From Streptacidiphilus anmyonensis (GTDB lineage: Bacteria > Actinomycetota > Actinomycetes > Streptomycetales > Streptomycetaceae): 64,000 nucleotides of DNA. The notes beneath the pieces were generated by a model. It was given only the letters and a program-made list of their open reading frames with translations, was not told the DNA's origin and did no database searches. The DNA lies in NCBI RefSeq assembly GCF_000787855.1, contig NZ_BBPQ01000007.1, positions 1-64,000 of the forward strand, written 5' to 3'. The position numbers were made by a program, and so were the translations under genes. Of the stretch, positions 17,914 to 25,522 are shown in pieces; position 1 is the first letter of the stretch, and the number at the start of each line of letters is the position of its first letter.

Positions 17914-18177
17914 ATGGCGCGCATCACCCGTACCCGGGCAGCAGCCCACCGCGTCGAGGTGTACCGCCTCGACCTCGACGAGGGCGAGCGGGCGGCGCTC
18001 CGCTCCGCGCCCGGTGACTACCTGCGCACGCTGCTGGAGAACGAGGGCCACACGGTCGACGCCGTCCTGGTCGACTCCGCGCTCGACGCCCCCGGCGCCG
18101 TCGCCACGGAGGTGGTCCACCTCCAGGGCGGCTTCATGTCCCGCACGTGGGCGGTGCGCTCCGTCGCGCGGGAGTGA
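17914..18177 (+). CDS. Small unrecognised protein downstream of the MbtH-A-T-R-Aat gene
   Basis: 87 residues from ATG 17914, with GGAAGGAC a little upstream. I do not recognise a family. The N-terminus is basic (MARITRTRAAAHRVEVYRLD), followed by an acidic, probably helical stretch (LDEGERAALRSAPGDYLRTLL) and a Val/Ala-rich end. No signal peptide, membrane segment or cysteine. It lies 58 bp after the synthetase and ends inside the terminator hairpin, so it may be the last gene of that transcript and act with the synthetase, as an accessory or self-protection protein. This is inference from position. Confidence 0.6.
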   Translation: MARITRTRAAAHRVEVYRLDLDEGERAALRSAPGDYLRTLLENEGHTVDAVLVDSALDAPGAVATEVVHLQGGFMSRTWAVRSVARE

Positions 18178-18216
18178 GACGGCCCCGCTGCCCGTCGCGG
18201 GCAGCGGGACCGTCTC
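18176..18216. terminator. 18-bp hairpin overlapping a stop codon
   Basis: 18176-18193 pairs with 18199-18216 with one mismatch and a 5-nt loop. Its first bases are the last two of the TGA of the 87-residue gene. It also lies downstream of the 46-residue gene on the other strand. Confidence 0.8.
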
Positions 18217-18249
18217 GGCGCGGGCTCGCGGACGTCCGTCCGCCCGTGG

Positions 18250-18390
18250 CTATTCGTCCGTCAGCACGGCGTCCAGGTCGTCGAGGAACTCCTCGTCCGA
18301 CCAGTCGGGCTCCGCGTCGGGGTCGTCGTCGACCATGGCGAGGTCGTCGTAGCCGTCCTGGTCGGGTTCGTTGATGCCGCTGTTCGGCAT
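18250..18390 (-). CDS. Very acidic 46-residue protein
   Basis: ATG 18390 to TAG 18250. An AAGGAG ribosome binding site sits 6 nt before the ATG, which is strong support for such a short gene. It begins MPNSGINEPDQDGYDD and ends SDEEFLDDLDAVLTDE; about 40 percent of residues are Asp or Glu, and there is no Lys, Arg or Cys. The C-terminal third could form an amphipathic acidic helix. It is not Pup: the Gly-Gly-Glu/Gln ending is missing. I recognise no family. It converges on the synthetase operon and is separated from it by the hairpin. Confidence 0.65.
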   Translation of the reverse strand: MPNSGINEPDQDGYDDLAMVDDDPDAEPDWSDEEFLDDLDAVLTDE

Positions 18391-18510
18391 GGCGCACTCC
18401 TTCGCTTTTGGTTCACGGGCGCCAGCCCAGCACAGCAGCGGCGGCGAAGCGCTGCGCGTCGAAGCGTCCGATCGGGTGGGTCACCCACCGTCGCCGGGGA
18501 GGCCGCCCGC
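18391..18510. other. Spacer, no feature seen
   Basis: 120 bp upstream of the acidic small gene and downstream of the MBL gene ending at 18511. It carries the small gene's ribosome binding site and presumably its promoter. No clear hairpin or box is visible. Confidence 0.4.
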
Positions 18511-19584
18511 TCAGGCGTGCACCTGGGAGCCGATGCCGAGGTCGAGACGGACGGACTCGAGCAGCACGAACGCGGTGCTCTCGGTGTAGACGTCGGCGGC
18601 TGCCAGCACCCCGGTGTACTTCCTCACGACCGGATCGGCGGCGTATTTGGTCTGCGCCGCCTGGTACTCCTTGACCGCCGCCCACTCGTTGTCGCCGTAC
18701 TTGGCGAAGAACGGGGCGGGGTCGACGTCGACGAGCGCCGCCTTCACCCCGGTGATCAGGTCCGCGACGTACTGCTGGTAGAGCGTCATGTCCGCGCGGG
18801 TGCCGAGCCGCCCCATGTGCCCGCCGATGTAGTGGCTCCACGGGTAGGCGAGGGCCTTGTCCGGGGCGGCCACGGAGCCGGGGACGTCCTCGTTGAGGTT
18901 GAAGCTGTCGAAGGGGACCCAGCCGGGCAGGTTGACGTCGACCAGCATCAGCGTGTCGTGGTCGGGGAAGTGGATGTAGATGTTGTCGGGCGTGTGGTTG
19001 GTGCCCAGATGGGCCAGCTCGACGCGCTCCCCGCCGACGTGCAGCGTCCTGCGGTCGGTGAAGGTGGTGTCCGGGACGGGCCGGGCCGGGTCGTCGTCGC
19101 GCAGCAGCAGGCGGCGGGTGTCGACGTGGCCGATGCGTTCGACGTCGGAGCCGAAGAGGAACGAGCCGCCGAGGTGGTCGGCGTGGTGGTGGGAGTAGAC
19201 GAGGTGGGTCACCTTGTTCGACACCCCGTTCGCCGCCGCGATCTCGTCGATCGCGCGCTGGAGGTTGTGGCCGATGGTCGGGGGCGCGTCGAAGAGCACG
19301 ACACCGTCCTCGGTGGCGAGGAAAGCGGCCTGGTAGGTGCCGTCGGTGACCCAGTAGAGGTTCCGCTCGACCCGTCCGACGTAGTAGCCCTGCTCGTTGA
19401 CGGCCGGGCCGAGTGCGCCGGGCGGGATCGGGGCGTAGTCCGGGAGGTCGGTCGTCGCCGCCGAGGCGGGGGAGGGGGCGGCGAGGACACCGCCGAGCGC
19501 CGCGGCCAGGGCCGGGACGGCCGCCGCCTTCGCGGAGCGGGTGAGGAACGAGCGGCGGCCGGTCGCGGAATCGAGCACGGACAT
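18511..19584 (-). CDS. Tat-exported metallo-beta-lactamase-fold hydrolase
   Basis: 357 residues from ATG 19584. The N-terminus GRRSFLTRSAKAAAVPALAAALGGVL is a twin-arginine signal peptide (RRSFL near residue 10), so the protein should be exported folded. The zinc-binding motif is YSHHHADHLGG near residue 155, followed by LAHLGTNHTPDNIYIHFP. This is the class-B beta-lactamase/glyoxalase-II superfamily; the sequence resembles quinoprotein-relay or lactonase-like members rather than true beta-lactamases. Substrate unknown. It could modify a secreted metabolite, but there is no operon link to the synthetase. Confidence 0.82.
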   Translation of the reverse strand: MSVLDSATGRRSFLTRSAKAAAVPALAAALGGVLAAPSPASAATTDLPDYAPIPPGALGPAVNEQGYYVGRVERNLYWVTDGTYQAAFLATEDGVVLFDAPPTIGHNLQRAIDEIAAANGVSNKVTHLVYSHHHADHLGGSFLFGSDVERIGHVDTRRLLLRDDDPARPVPDTTFTDRRTLHVGGERVELAHLGTNHTPDNIYIHFPDHDTLMLVDVNLPGWVPFDSFNLNEDVPGSVAAPDKALAYPWSHYIGGHMGRLGTRADMTLYQQYVADLITGVKAALVDVDPAPFFAKYGDNEWAAVKEYQAAQTKYAADPVVRKYTGVLAAADVYTESTAFVLLESVRLDLGIGSQVHA

Positions 19585-19618
19585 GGTCTCAACTGCCTTT
19601 CGTGACGGGTCGATGGAT

Positions 19619-19664
19619 CAGGTCGTGCAAGGTCGTGCAAGGTCGCGCGGTGAGCGGTGAGCGG
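19619..19664. repeat. Two sets of short tandem repeats after a stop codon
   Basis: Three copies of a 10-bp word (aggtcgtgca) followed by about three copies of a 7-bp word (gtgagcg). On the minus strand the 7-bp word repeats the stop-codon context of the gene ending at 19665. Confidence 0.6.
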
Positions 19665-19883
19665 TCAGCGGGGCGGGTCGCAGGAGCGGCTGAGCTCGAC
19701 GAGGTCGAGGCCGAGCATCTCCAACTGCGCCAGCACCCCGTACAGCCCCGAGCGGTCCAGGTATCCGACCAGCACGGTCTGCGCGGCCCGGTGCTCGGCC
19801 GTCAGCGTCGGGAACGCGGACAGGGCGGTCGCGCCGAGGAGGCCGTCGACGCGGATCGTGTACAGGGCTGGTTCGGTGCTCAT
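19665..19883 (-). CDS. Small conserved hypothetical protein
   Basis: 72 residues from ATG 19883. It begins MSTEPALYTIRVDGLLGATA, continues to the core SGLYGVLAQLEMLGLDLVELSR and ends in a CDPPR tail. It resembles small actinobacterial proteins found next to regulators or MBL-fold genes, with a beta-alpha-beta ferredoxin-like look. No catalytic residue or signal sequence. It lies just downstream of the LuxR-type gene on the same strand. Function unknown. Confidence 0.6.
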   Translation of the reverse strand: MSTEPALYTIRVDGLLGATALSAFPTLTAEHRAAQTVLVGYLDRSGLYGVLAQLEMLGLDLVELSRSCDPPR

Positions 19884-19965
19884 ACCCGAGATGCTCGGGC
19901 TCCGGCTGGTGATCCGGCATCGCCGGGATCAGGTGAGCGACCGCGACGCTGCCGAGAGGGGACCG

Positions 19966-22215
19966 CTACCGCGCGGAGCCCGCCAGCAGGTGCAGTTCCC
20001 TGGCCCGGCGCACGGCCGAGGACCGGTCGGTCGCGTGGAGCTTGGCGTAGATGTTGCGCACGTGCGTGTTGACGGTGTTGACCGAGACCGACAGCTCGTC
20101 GGCGATCTCCGGCCGGGAGAGGTTGGTCGGCAGGTAGCGCAGAACCCGCAGCTCGGTGGGGCTGAGCTCCTCGGCGGTCGGCAGCGGTGGCGCGCCTGCG
20201 TCGGGCGCCGCGCCGTGGAGGCGGTCGAGCAGGTCGGTGAGCAGCGCGGCGTGGGACGACCGCCGCCGTGGCGTCGCCCGGAGCACGTCCCCGGCGTCGG
20301 ACATCAGGAACGGCAGCAGCAGCCGCTGCGGCTCGGCGAGTGCGAGGGCGCGCTCGACGGCCTGCTCGGCCGCCTGCTGCTCCCCGCGGGCGCGGTGCGC
20401 GAGCGCGGCCAGGGCATGGCCCTCGACGACGCTCGCGACGTGGACCGCGGGCGCGGTCGCGTCGAGGACGGGCGCGAGCGCGGCCAGCGCCGCCGCCGGG
20501 TCGCCGTCGGCCAGGTGGGCGACGGCCCTGGCGTCGTGGATCTCGGCGGAGCCGGACAGCTCGGCGTCGACGGCGTCCAGGATCGTGTGCGCCTCGGCGG
20601 TCGCGCCGAGCCGGGCACGGGCGGAGGCCAGCCACCCGGTCACGTACCCGGACAGGGCGTGCGGGCGCGAAAGGCGCGACTGGAGCGCCTGCGCCTCGGC
20701 GAACTCCCGTGCAGCCTCAGGTACTTGGCGGCGACCCGCGTGGAGCATGCCCTTGACCAGGTGGACCAGTGTGCCGATGCCCGGCCCGCTGTCCGCGCGC
20801 AGCGCGACGTCGAGGCGGGCCAGCATCTCCTCCGCGGGGTCGAACCGGCCCTCGAAGACCATCGAGCAGGCCAGGGTGACCAGCGCCGGCGCGAGGACCG
20901 GGGCCGTGTCCCACCCGTGCTCCTCGGCGAGACGGAGGGCCTGCTCGCAACGCTCGCGGGCATAGGCGAAGTCGGGCAGCTTCGAGGCGAACCCGAGCTG
21001 GGCCAGGCACGCCACCTCCAGATACGGGCGGCCGATCTTGCGCGCCAGCTCGGCGCCCTCCTGGAGGTGGCGCTGCCCGTCGGAGGTCCGCAGCGCCCAG
21101 GCCTCGACGGTGCCCAGGTTCAACAGCGCCATGACGCGCAGCTCGCTGCCGAGCGCGGGGTCGTCCGCGTCGGCCTCCCCCGGGGACGGTGACGGGGACC
21201 GAGACGGGGACGGCGAGGGGGAGTCGAGGAACTCCGCGTACCGCAGCACGTCCTCCAGGTCCCCGCGGCGTCGGGCCAGCGACAGGTGCAGCGCGGCGAC
21301 GGTCGTCCGCAGCCGTGGCCGGCTCGGCGCGGGCGCGTCCGGCGAGCAGGCGTCCGCGGCGGCGAGGTGGGCCGCGGCCTCGTCGAGGCGGCCGTGGACC
21401 AGGTCGACCATCGCGCGCACGACGCCCAGCTCCGGGTAGGCCGCGGCGGAACCCTGGACGAGGCCGGGACGCTGGGGGAACGCGTCCAGCAGCGTCTGCA
21501 TGGTCTCCTCCTGGCCGTCGAGCATCAGGCCGAGGGAGCGGTCGGCGAGGAGCACCGCGGCCTCGGGCCAGTCCACGGCCGCCTGGAGGTGCCGGACGGC
21601 CGGGACGGTCATGCCCCGGTCGGCGAACCAGGCGGCGGCCTTGCGGTGCAGGCCCGGCAGCTCGTCGGGCAGGAGGCGGCGCAGCTCCAGCCGGAGCAGG
21701 TCGGCCAGGAGGTGGTGGTAGCGGAACCAGGTCCGCTCCGGATCGAGGGAGACGACGAACGCGTTGGCGTCCTCCAGGTCGAGCAGGATGCCCTCGGAGC
21801 CGGGACGCCCGGTCAGCAGGTCGGCCAGCTCGCCGTTGACGCGTTGCAGCACGGAGGTCCGCAGCAGCAGGTCCTGCACGTCCTGCGGCTGCCGTTCCAG
21901 CATCTCCGCCACCAGGTACTCCGCGACGGTACGGCTGCTGCCGCCGAACTGGGCGACGAAGCCCTCCGGGTCCGGGTGGCCCGCCAGCGAGAGCACCGCC
22001 AGCCGCAGGCCCGCGGCCCAGCCCTCGGTGCGCTCGTGGAGCCGCGCCACGGCGCCGTCCGAGAGGGCGATCCCCTCGGCGGTGAGCAGCGCGCGGGTCT
22101 CCTCCAGGCTGAAGCGCAGGTCCGCCGCCCGCAGCTCGGTCAGCCCTCCGGCCAAGCGCAGCTGGTGCAGCCGCAGCGGCAGGTCCCTCCGGGTCGCCAG
22201 GACGGCAACGCTCAC
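19966..22215 (-). pseudogene. LuxR/MalT-family (LAL) regulator missing its N-terminal ATPase
   Basis: 749 residues from a possible GTG at 22215 with no ribosome binding site. The C-terminus is a complete LuxR helix-turn-helix (SPTELRVLRYLPTNLSRPEIADELSVSVNTVNTHVRNIYAKL), preceded by TPR-like helical repeats. The N-terminus starts abruptly at VLATRRDLPLRLHQLRLAGG, which in MalT-type proteins follows the Walker A and B motifs; about 150-250 residues of the ATPase are missing. A low-complexity SPSPSPSRSPSPSPG tract is inserted near residue 340. A hairpin and tandem repeats lie just beyond the break. It is probably inactive, or acts without ATP control. Confidence 0.7.
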
Positions 22216-22237
22216 CTGCCTGCGGACGAGTCTGGCA

Positions 22238-22265
22238 CCGCGCGTCCCGTGACGGGGACGCGCGG
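22238..22265. terminator. 11-bp perfect hairpin at the broken end of the LAL gene
   Basis: 22238-22248 pairs exactly with 22255-22265 around a 6-nt loop, 23 bp outside the last codon of the truncated regulator. Possibly the terminator of a lost neighbour. Confidence 0.55.
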
Positions 22266-22300
22266 CGAGGAACCGCAGCGAGGAACCGCAGCGAGGAACG
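22266..22300. repeat. 13-bp tandem repeat before the first SDR gene
   Basis: Unit cgaggaaccgcag, two full copies (22266-22278, 22279-22291) and a partial third that merges into the GGAACGGAG ribosome binding region. Confidence 0.75.
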
Positions 22301-22310
22301 GAGCCGGACG

Positions 22311-22991
22311 ATGAGTGATCGAGTGGCCCTGGTGGCCGGAGCAGGCGGCGTGCTCGGCCGCGCCGTCGCGGTGAGGCTGGCCGACGCCGGCTTCACCGTG
22401 GTGGGGATCGACCGCAACGCGGACGGTCTCGGCGAACTGCCCGAGGGCGTCCACCGGGTGCCCGGTGACGTGACCGATCCGGCGGTCCCGAAGGGGCTCG
22501 TCGACCGGATCGCCGCCGAGGTCGGCGCGCCCGACGTGCTGGTGAACACGATCGGCGCGTTCGTCCTCGGCGACGCGCTCTCGGCGACGCCCGACCAACT
22601 GCGCCTGATGATGGACGTCAACCTGGGCTCCGCGCTCTGGCTGACCCAGGCCGTCGCGCCCTTCATGCGCGAACGCGGCTCCGGCTCCGTCGTCCACGTC
22701 TCGGCCCGCCCGGCGGCCGAACCGACCGCGGGCATGGCCGCCTACTCCCTCAGCAAGGCCGCGCTGAGCCATCTGGTCCGGGTCCTGGATCTGGAGCTGC
22801 GTCCCGCGGGCATCCGGGTGAACGCGGTCGCCCCGCAACTGATCGACACCCCGAGGAACCGGGCCTTCCTCCCCGCGGACGCGCTGGAGCACGCCGTGAC
22901 GCCGGAGTCGGTCGCCGAGCTGATCGCCTTCCTGGCCGGCGACGCCTCCGCGCCCGTCAGCGGCGCGATCCTGCCCGCCTACGGAGCCTGA
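22311..22991 (+). CDS. Short-chain dehydrogenase/reductase
   Basis: 226 residues from ATG 22311. The cofactor-binding loop is VAGAGGVLGRAV, and the catalytic residues are Ser in VHVSARPA and Tyr/Lys in YSLSK. Length and motifs fit the classical SDR family (NAD(P)H-dependent oxidation or reduction of alcohols and ketones). First of three plus-strand genes with short gaps (33 and 52 bp), with a second SDR and a SnoaL-like protein. Substrate unknown. Confidence 0.87.
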   Translation: MSDRVALVAGAGGVLGRAVAVRLADAGFTVVGIDRNADGLGELPEGVHRVPGDVTDPAVPKGLVDRIAAEVGAPDVLVNTIGAFVLGDALSATPDQLRLMMDVNLGSALWLTQAVAPFMRERGSGSVVHVSARPAAEPTAGMAAYSLSKAALSHLVRVLDLELRPAGIRVNAVAPQLIDTPRNRAFLPADALEHAVTPESVAELIAFLAGDASAPVSGAILPAYGA

Positions 22992-23024
22992 GGCACGGGG
23001 CCTGAGGGGAAGGGAGACCGTGGG

Positions 23025-23786
23025 ATGACGGGTCGTCTGGCCGGAAAGGTCTGCGTGATCACCGGCACCGGCGGGAGCATGGGCCGCGCCTCGGCACTGG
23101 CGTTCGCCCGCGAGGGCGGTCTGGTCGTCGGATGCGACGTGGCGGTCGACTCGGCCCAGGAGACGGTCGAGCTGGTCCGCGCCGCGGGCGGTGCGATGGT
23201 GTCGCTCCAGCCGTGCGTCCTGTCCGACCCGGCGCAGTGCGCGCGGCTCGTCGACTTCGCGGTACGCGAGTTCGGCCGGATCGACGTGCTGTTCAACCTC
23301 GCGGCCCGCAACCGCTTCGCCTGGATCGAGGACGTCACCGACGAGGACTGGGACGGCGCCCGCCGGGACGAGGTCGACCTGGTCTTCTACCTCACCCGCG
23401 CCGCCTGGCCGCAGCTGAAGGCCAGCCGTGGCGTGGTGGTGAACATGGCGTCCCTGAACGGCTCCCTCAGCTTCAAGCTGATCCCGTCGCTGTCCCACAC
23501 CACGAACAAGGCCGCGGTCATCGGGATGACCCGTCAGCTCGCCCTGGAGGGCGGCGACCACGGCATCCGCGTCAACTCGATCTCGCCCGGCCTGATCGAG
23601 AGCAACGCCACCCGGGGGGACCTGGCCGACGGCGAGTGGGCCCGCCGGATGAGCGAGCGGACCCTCCTCGGGCGCTTCGGCCGCCCCGAGGAGGTGGCGA
23701 ACGTCGCTCTCTTCCTCGCCTGCGACGAGAGCTCCTACGTCACCGGCGTCGACCTCGTCGTCGACGGCGGCATGAAGGTCTGGTGA
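23025..23786 (+). CDS. Short-chain dehydrogenase/reductase with His at the catalytic Tyr position
   Basis: 253 residues from ATG 23025. The glycine-rich loop is ITGTGGSMGRASA, NMASLNG supplies the catalytic Ser, and the end VTGVDLVVDGGMKVW is typical. The usual YxxxK is replaced by HTTNK (His codon CAC), so the general acid/base is changed. An SDR subgroup with His here does exist as far as I recall, so the enzyme may still be active. It is presumably co-transcribed with its neighbours and acts in the same small pathway. Confidence 0.85.
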   Translation: MTGRLAGKVCVITGTGGSMGRASALAFAREGGLVVGCDVAVDSAQETVELVRAAGGAMVSLQPCVLSDPAQCARLVDFAVREFGRIDVLFNLAARNRFAWIEDVTDEDWDGARRDEVDLVFYLTRAAWPQLKASRGVVVNMASLNGSLSFKLIPSLSHTTNKAAVIGMTRQLALEGGDHGIRVNSISPGLIESNATRGDLADGEWARRMSERTLLGRFGRPEEVANVALFLACDESSYVTGVDLVVDGGMKVW

Positions 23787-23838
23787 CGGACCCCCCCGTG
23801 GCCGGCCACACCGTTCAGCGCGACCCGAAGGAGCACCG

Positions 23839-24210
23839 ATGCCCCGCACCGTAGCCGACCTGATGCGTGCCAACCTGCTGGAGGTCTTCAACGAGCCGGA
23901 CCCCGAGCGGCGTGCCGCCACCGTCAAGGAGATCTACTCCGACGACGTCGTGTGGCACGAGCCCGACCGCCTCGTGCGGGGGCGCGAGGCGCTCGCGCGA
24001 CGCGCGCTGGAGATGCGGGAGGAGACGCCGGACTGGGTCTTCCGCCCGAACGGCCCCGTCTCCGTCAACGACGACCTCGGGCACCTGGGCTTCCTGTGCG
24101 GCCCCGCCGATCAGCCGCCCGTCGTGAGTGGTATGGACATCGCCCGCTGCAAGGACGGCGTCATCGTCGAGCTCTACACCTTCGTGACGGAGTTTCAGCC
24201 GCCGGCCTGA
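23839..24210 (+). CDS. SnoaL/NTF2-like protein
   Basis: 123 residues from ATG 23839 (AAGGAG upstream). Features NEPDPERRAATVKEIYSDDVVWHEPDRLVRGREAL, the typical NTF2-fold opening, ending in VIVELYTFVTEFQ. Such proteins are ketosteroid-isomerase-like or polyketide-cyclase-like enzymes, or small-molecule binders. Third gene of the SDR run. Its last 16 bases overlap the end of the convergent cupin gene. Confidence 0.82.
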   Translation: MPRTVADLMRANLLEVFNEPDPERRAATVKEIYSDDVVWHEPDRLVRGREALARRALEMREETPDWVFRPNGPVSVNDDLGHLGFLCGPADQPPVVSGMDIARCKDGVIVELYTFVTEFQPPA

Positions 24211-24662
24211 GGCTCGGCGACGGTCGTCGCGTAGCGGGGCATGACCTGGGCGGCGGCCTCCTGCATCGTCGCCCCCGCGTCCATCGCCTCGCGCACGTCG
24301 CCGAAGTACCGGACGTAGTGGTCCGGGGTGAAGGTGTTGACCATGACCAGGGGTTCGTCCCCGGGGTTGGCGAAGGTGTGCGGTGCGCCGGGCGGGACCA
24401 TCACCAGGGTGCCCGGCGGGGCGTCGTAGTCGGTCGTCCCGACGGTGAAGCGCGCCGTGCCGGAGACGACGTAGAAGCCCTCGTCGTGTTCGGCGTGCCG
24501 GTGCTGGGGCGGGCCGGGGCTGCGCGGAGCGAGGGTGACCTCCGCGATGCCGAGCCGGTGGCCGGTGGTGGCGCCGTCCTCGACGACGCGGATCCGGGCC
24601 GCGCCCAGCCGGATGAGCTCGCCGCCGTCCGGGGCGACGACGGAGACCTGGGGCGTGGACAT
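24195..24662 (-). CDS. Cupin-domain protein
   Basis: 155 residues from ATG 24662, chosen for the GGAGG ribosome binding site just upstream; the frame itself is open further. A single cupin barrel has motif 1 PQHRHAEHDEGFYVVSGTARF and motif 2 PPGAPHTFANPGDEP, so metal-binding His and Glu are present. It could be a dioxygenase, an isomerase or a binding protein. It is divergent from a TetR regulator and may be its target. Confidence 0.83.
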   Translation of the reverse strand: MSTPQVSVVAPDGGELIRLGAARIRVVEDGATTGHRLGIAEVTLAPRSPGPPQHRHAEHDEGFYVVSGTARFTVGTTDYDAPPGTLVMVPPGAPHTFANPGDEPLVMVNTFTPDHYVRYFGDVREAMDAGATMQEAAAQVMPRYATTVAEPQAGG

Positions 24663-24813
24663 GGGTCCTCCCGCGTTGCGAGGCGTCTTCGGTGAGAGCC
24701 GACTCCTCCGAGCGTAGGAGGGTGGCTGGCCATTATGCAAGCGGACTCTTATGATGGTGGCGAACTCGCTGGAGCAAGCCAGCGTAGGTCCGTGCCCCGC
24801 AGGAGGTTCCCGC
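24663..24813. promoter_or_regulatory. Divergent cupin/TetR control region
   Basis: 151 bp. It contains CTCCT (24703-24707) facing AGGAG (24716-24720) and an imperfect dyad, CCATTATG (24730-24737) with TATGATGG (24750-24757), in a locally AT-richer stretch. Either could be the TetR operator. Confidence 0.4.
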
Positions 24814-25509
24814 ATGACCACGACGACGCCCCAGGGCGGCGCGACCGGCCGCGTGAACCAGAAGCGGCGCACGCATGCCGCGATCGTCGCGGCGGCGGTC
24901 GAACTGATGGCCACCGGCGGCGAGGTGACGATGCCCGAGGTGGCCAGGGCGGCGCTCGTCTCGGAGGCGACCGCCTACCGCTACTTCCCCGACCTCGCCA
25001 GCCTGCTCGCGGAGGCGATGGCGGACACCCTGCCCGGTCCGGCCGAGGCGTTCGCCGGTGTCGCGGACTCCGCCGACCCGGCCGAGCGCGTCGCCGCCGC
25101 CGCGGAGTACCTGGCCCGGCACGTGCTCGCCCGGGCCGGCGCGGTGCGGGCGATGATCGCCGCCACCATCGTGCGGCCCGGCGGTGGCCCGGCCCGGCCG
25201 GGGCTGCGGTTCGCCCTCATCGACGAGGCGCTGCGGCCCTGGTCCGACCCCACGCCGGGCGGCGCGGCCGACGACGCAGTCGCTGACGCGGACGGCGACG
25301 CGGACGGCGGCGTCGACCCGCAGGCGTTGGCCGAGCTCAAGCGCGATCTGGCGATCGTCATGGGCGCGGAGGCGCTGTTCTCGCTGATCGACCTGGCCGG
25401 CCTGGAGCCGGAGGAGGCGATCGCCGGCGTCGTCCGCACCGCGACCACCCTCACCAGGGCCGCCCTGCCGCACCCGCCCGCGCGGGCGGGCCGGGGCCGG
25501 AAGGGCTGA
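24814..25509 (+). CDS. TetR-family transcriptional regulator
   Basis: 231 residues from ATG 24814 (AGGAGG at 24801-24806). The N-terminal helix-turn-helix reads NQKRRTHAAIVAAAVELMATGGEVTMPEVARAALVSEATAYRYFPDLASLL. The ligand-binding half contains an Asp-rich insert (DDAVADADGDADGG, residues about 151-164) made of short repeats. It probably represses its own gene and the divergent cupin, or the neighbouring oxidoreductases. Confidence 0.88.
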   Translation: MTTTTPQGGATGRVNQKRRTHAAIVAAAVELMATGGEVTMPEVARAALVSEATAYRYFPDLASLLAEAMADTLPGPAEAFAGVADSADPAERVAAAAEYLARHVLARAGAVRAMIAATIVRPGGGPARPGLRFALIDEALRPWSDPTPGGAADDAVADADGDADGGVDPQALAELKRDLAIVMGAEALFSLIDLAGLEPEEAIAGVVRTATTLTRAALPHPPARAGRGRKG

Positions 25510-25521
25510 GCCTTCGCTCAG
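25506..25521. terminator. Small bidirectional hairpin
   Basis: CTGAGC (25506-25511) pairs with GCTCAG (25516-25521) around a CTTC loop, between convergent stops at 25509 and 25523. Confidence 0.45.
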
Positions 25522-25522
25522 A

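Noticed and set aside
18250-18390. Acidic 46-residue protein as Pup (prokaryotic ubiquitin-like protein)
   Set aside because: It lacks the Gly-Gly-Glu/Gln C-terminus and the Pup helix sequence, and no proteasome genes are near.
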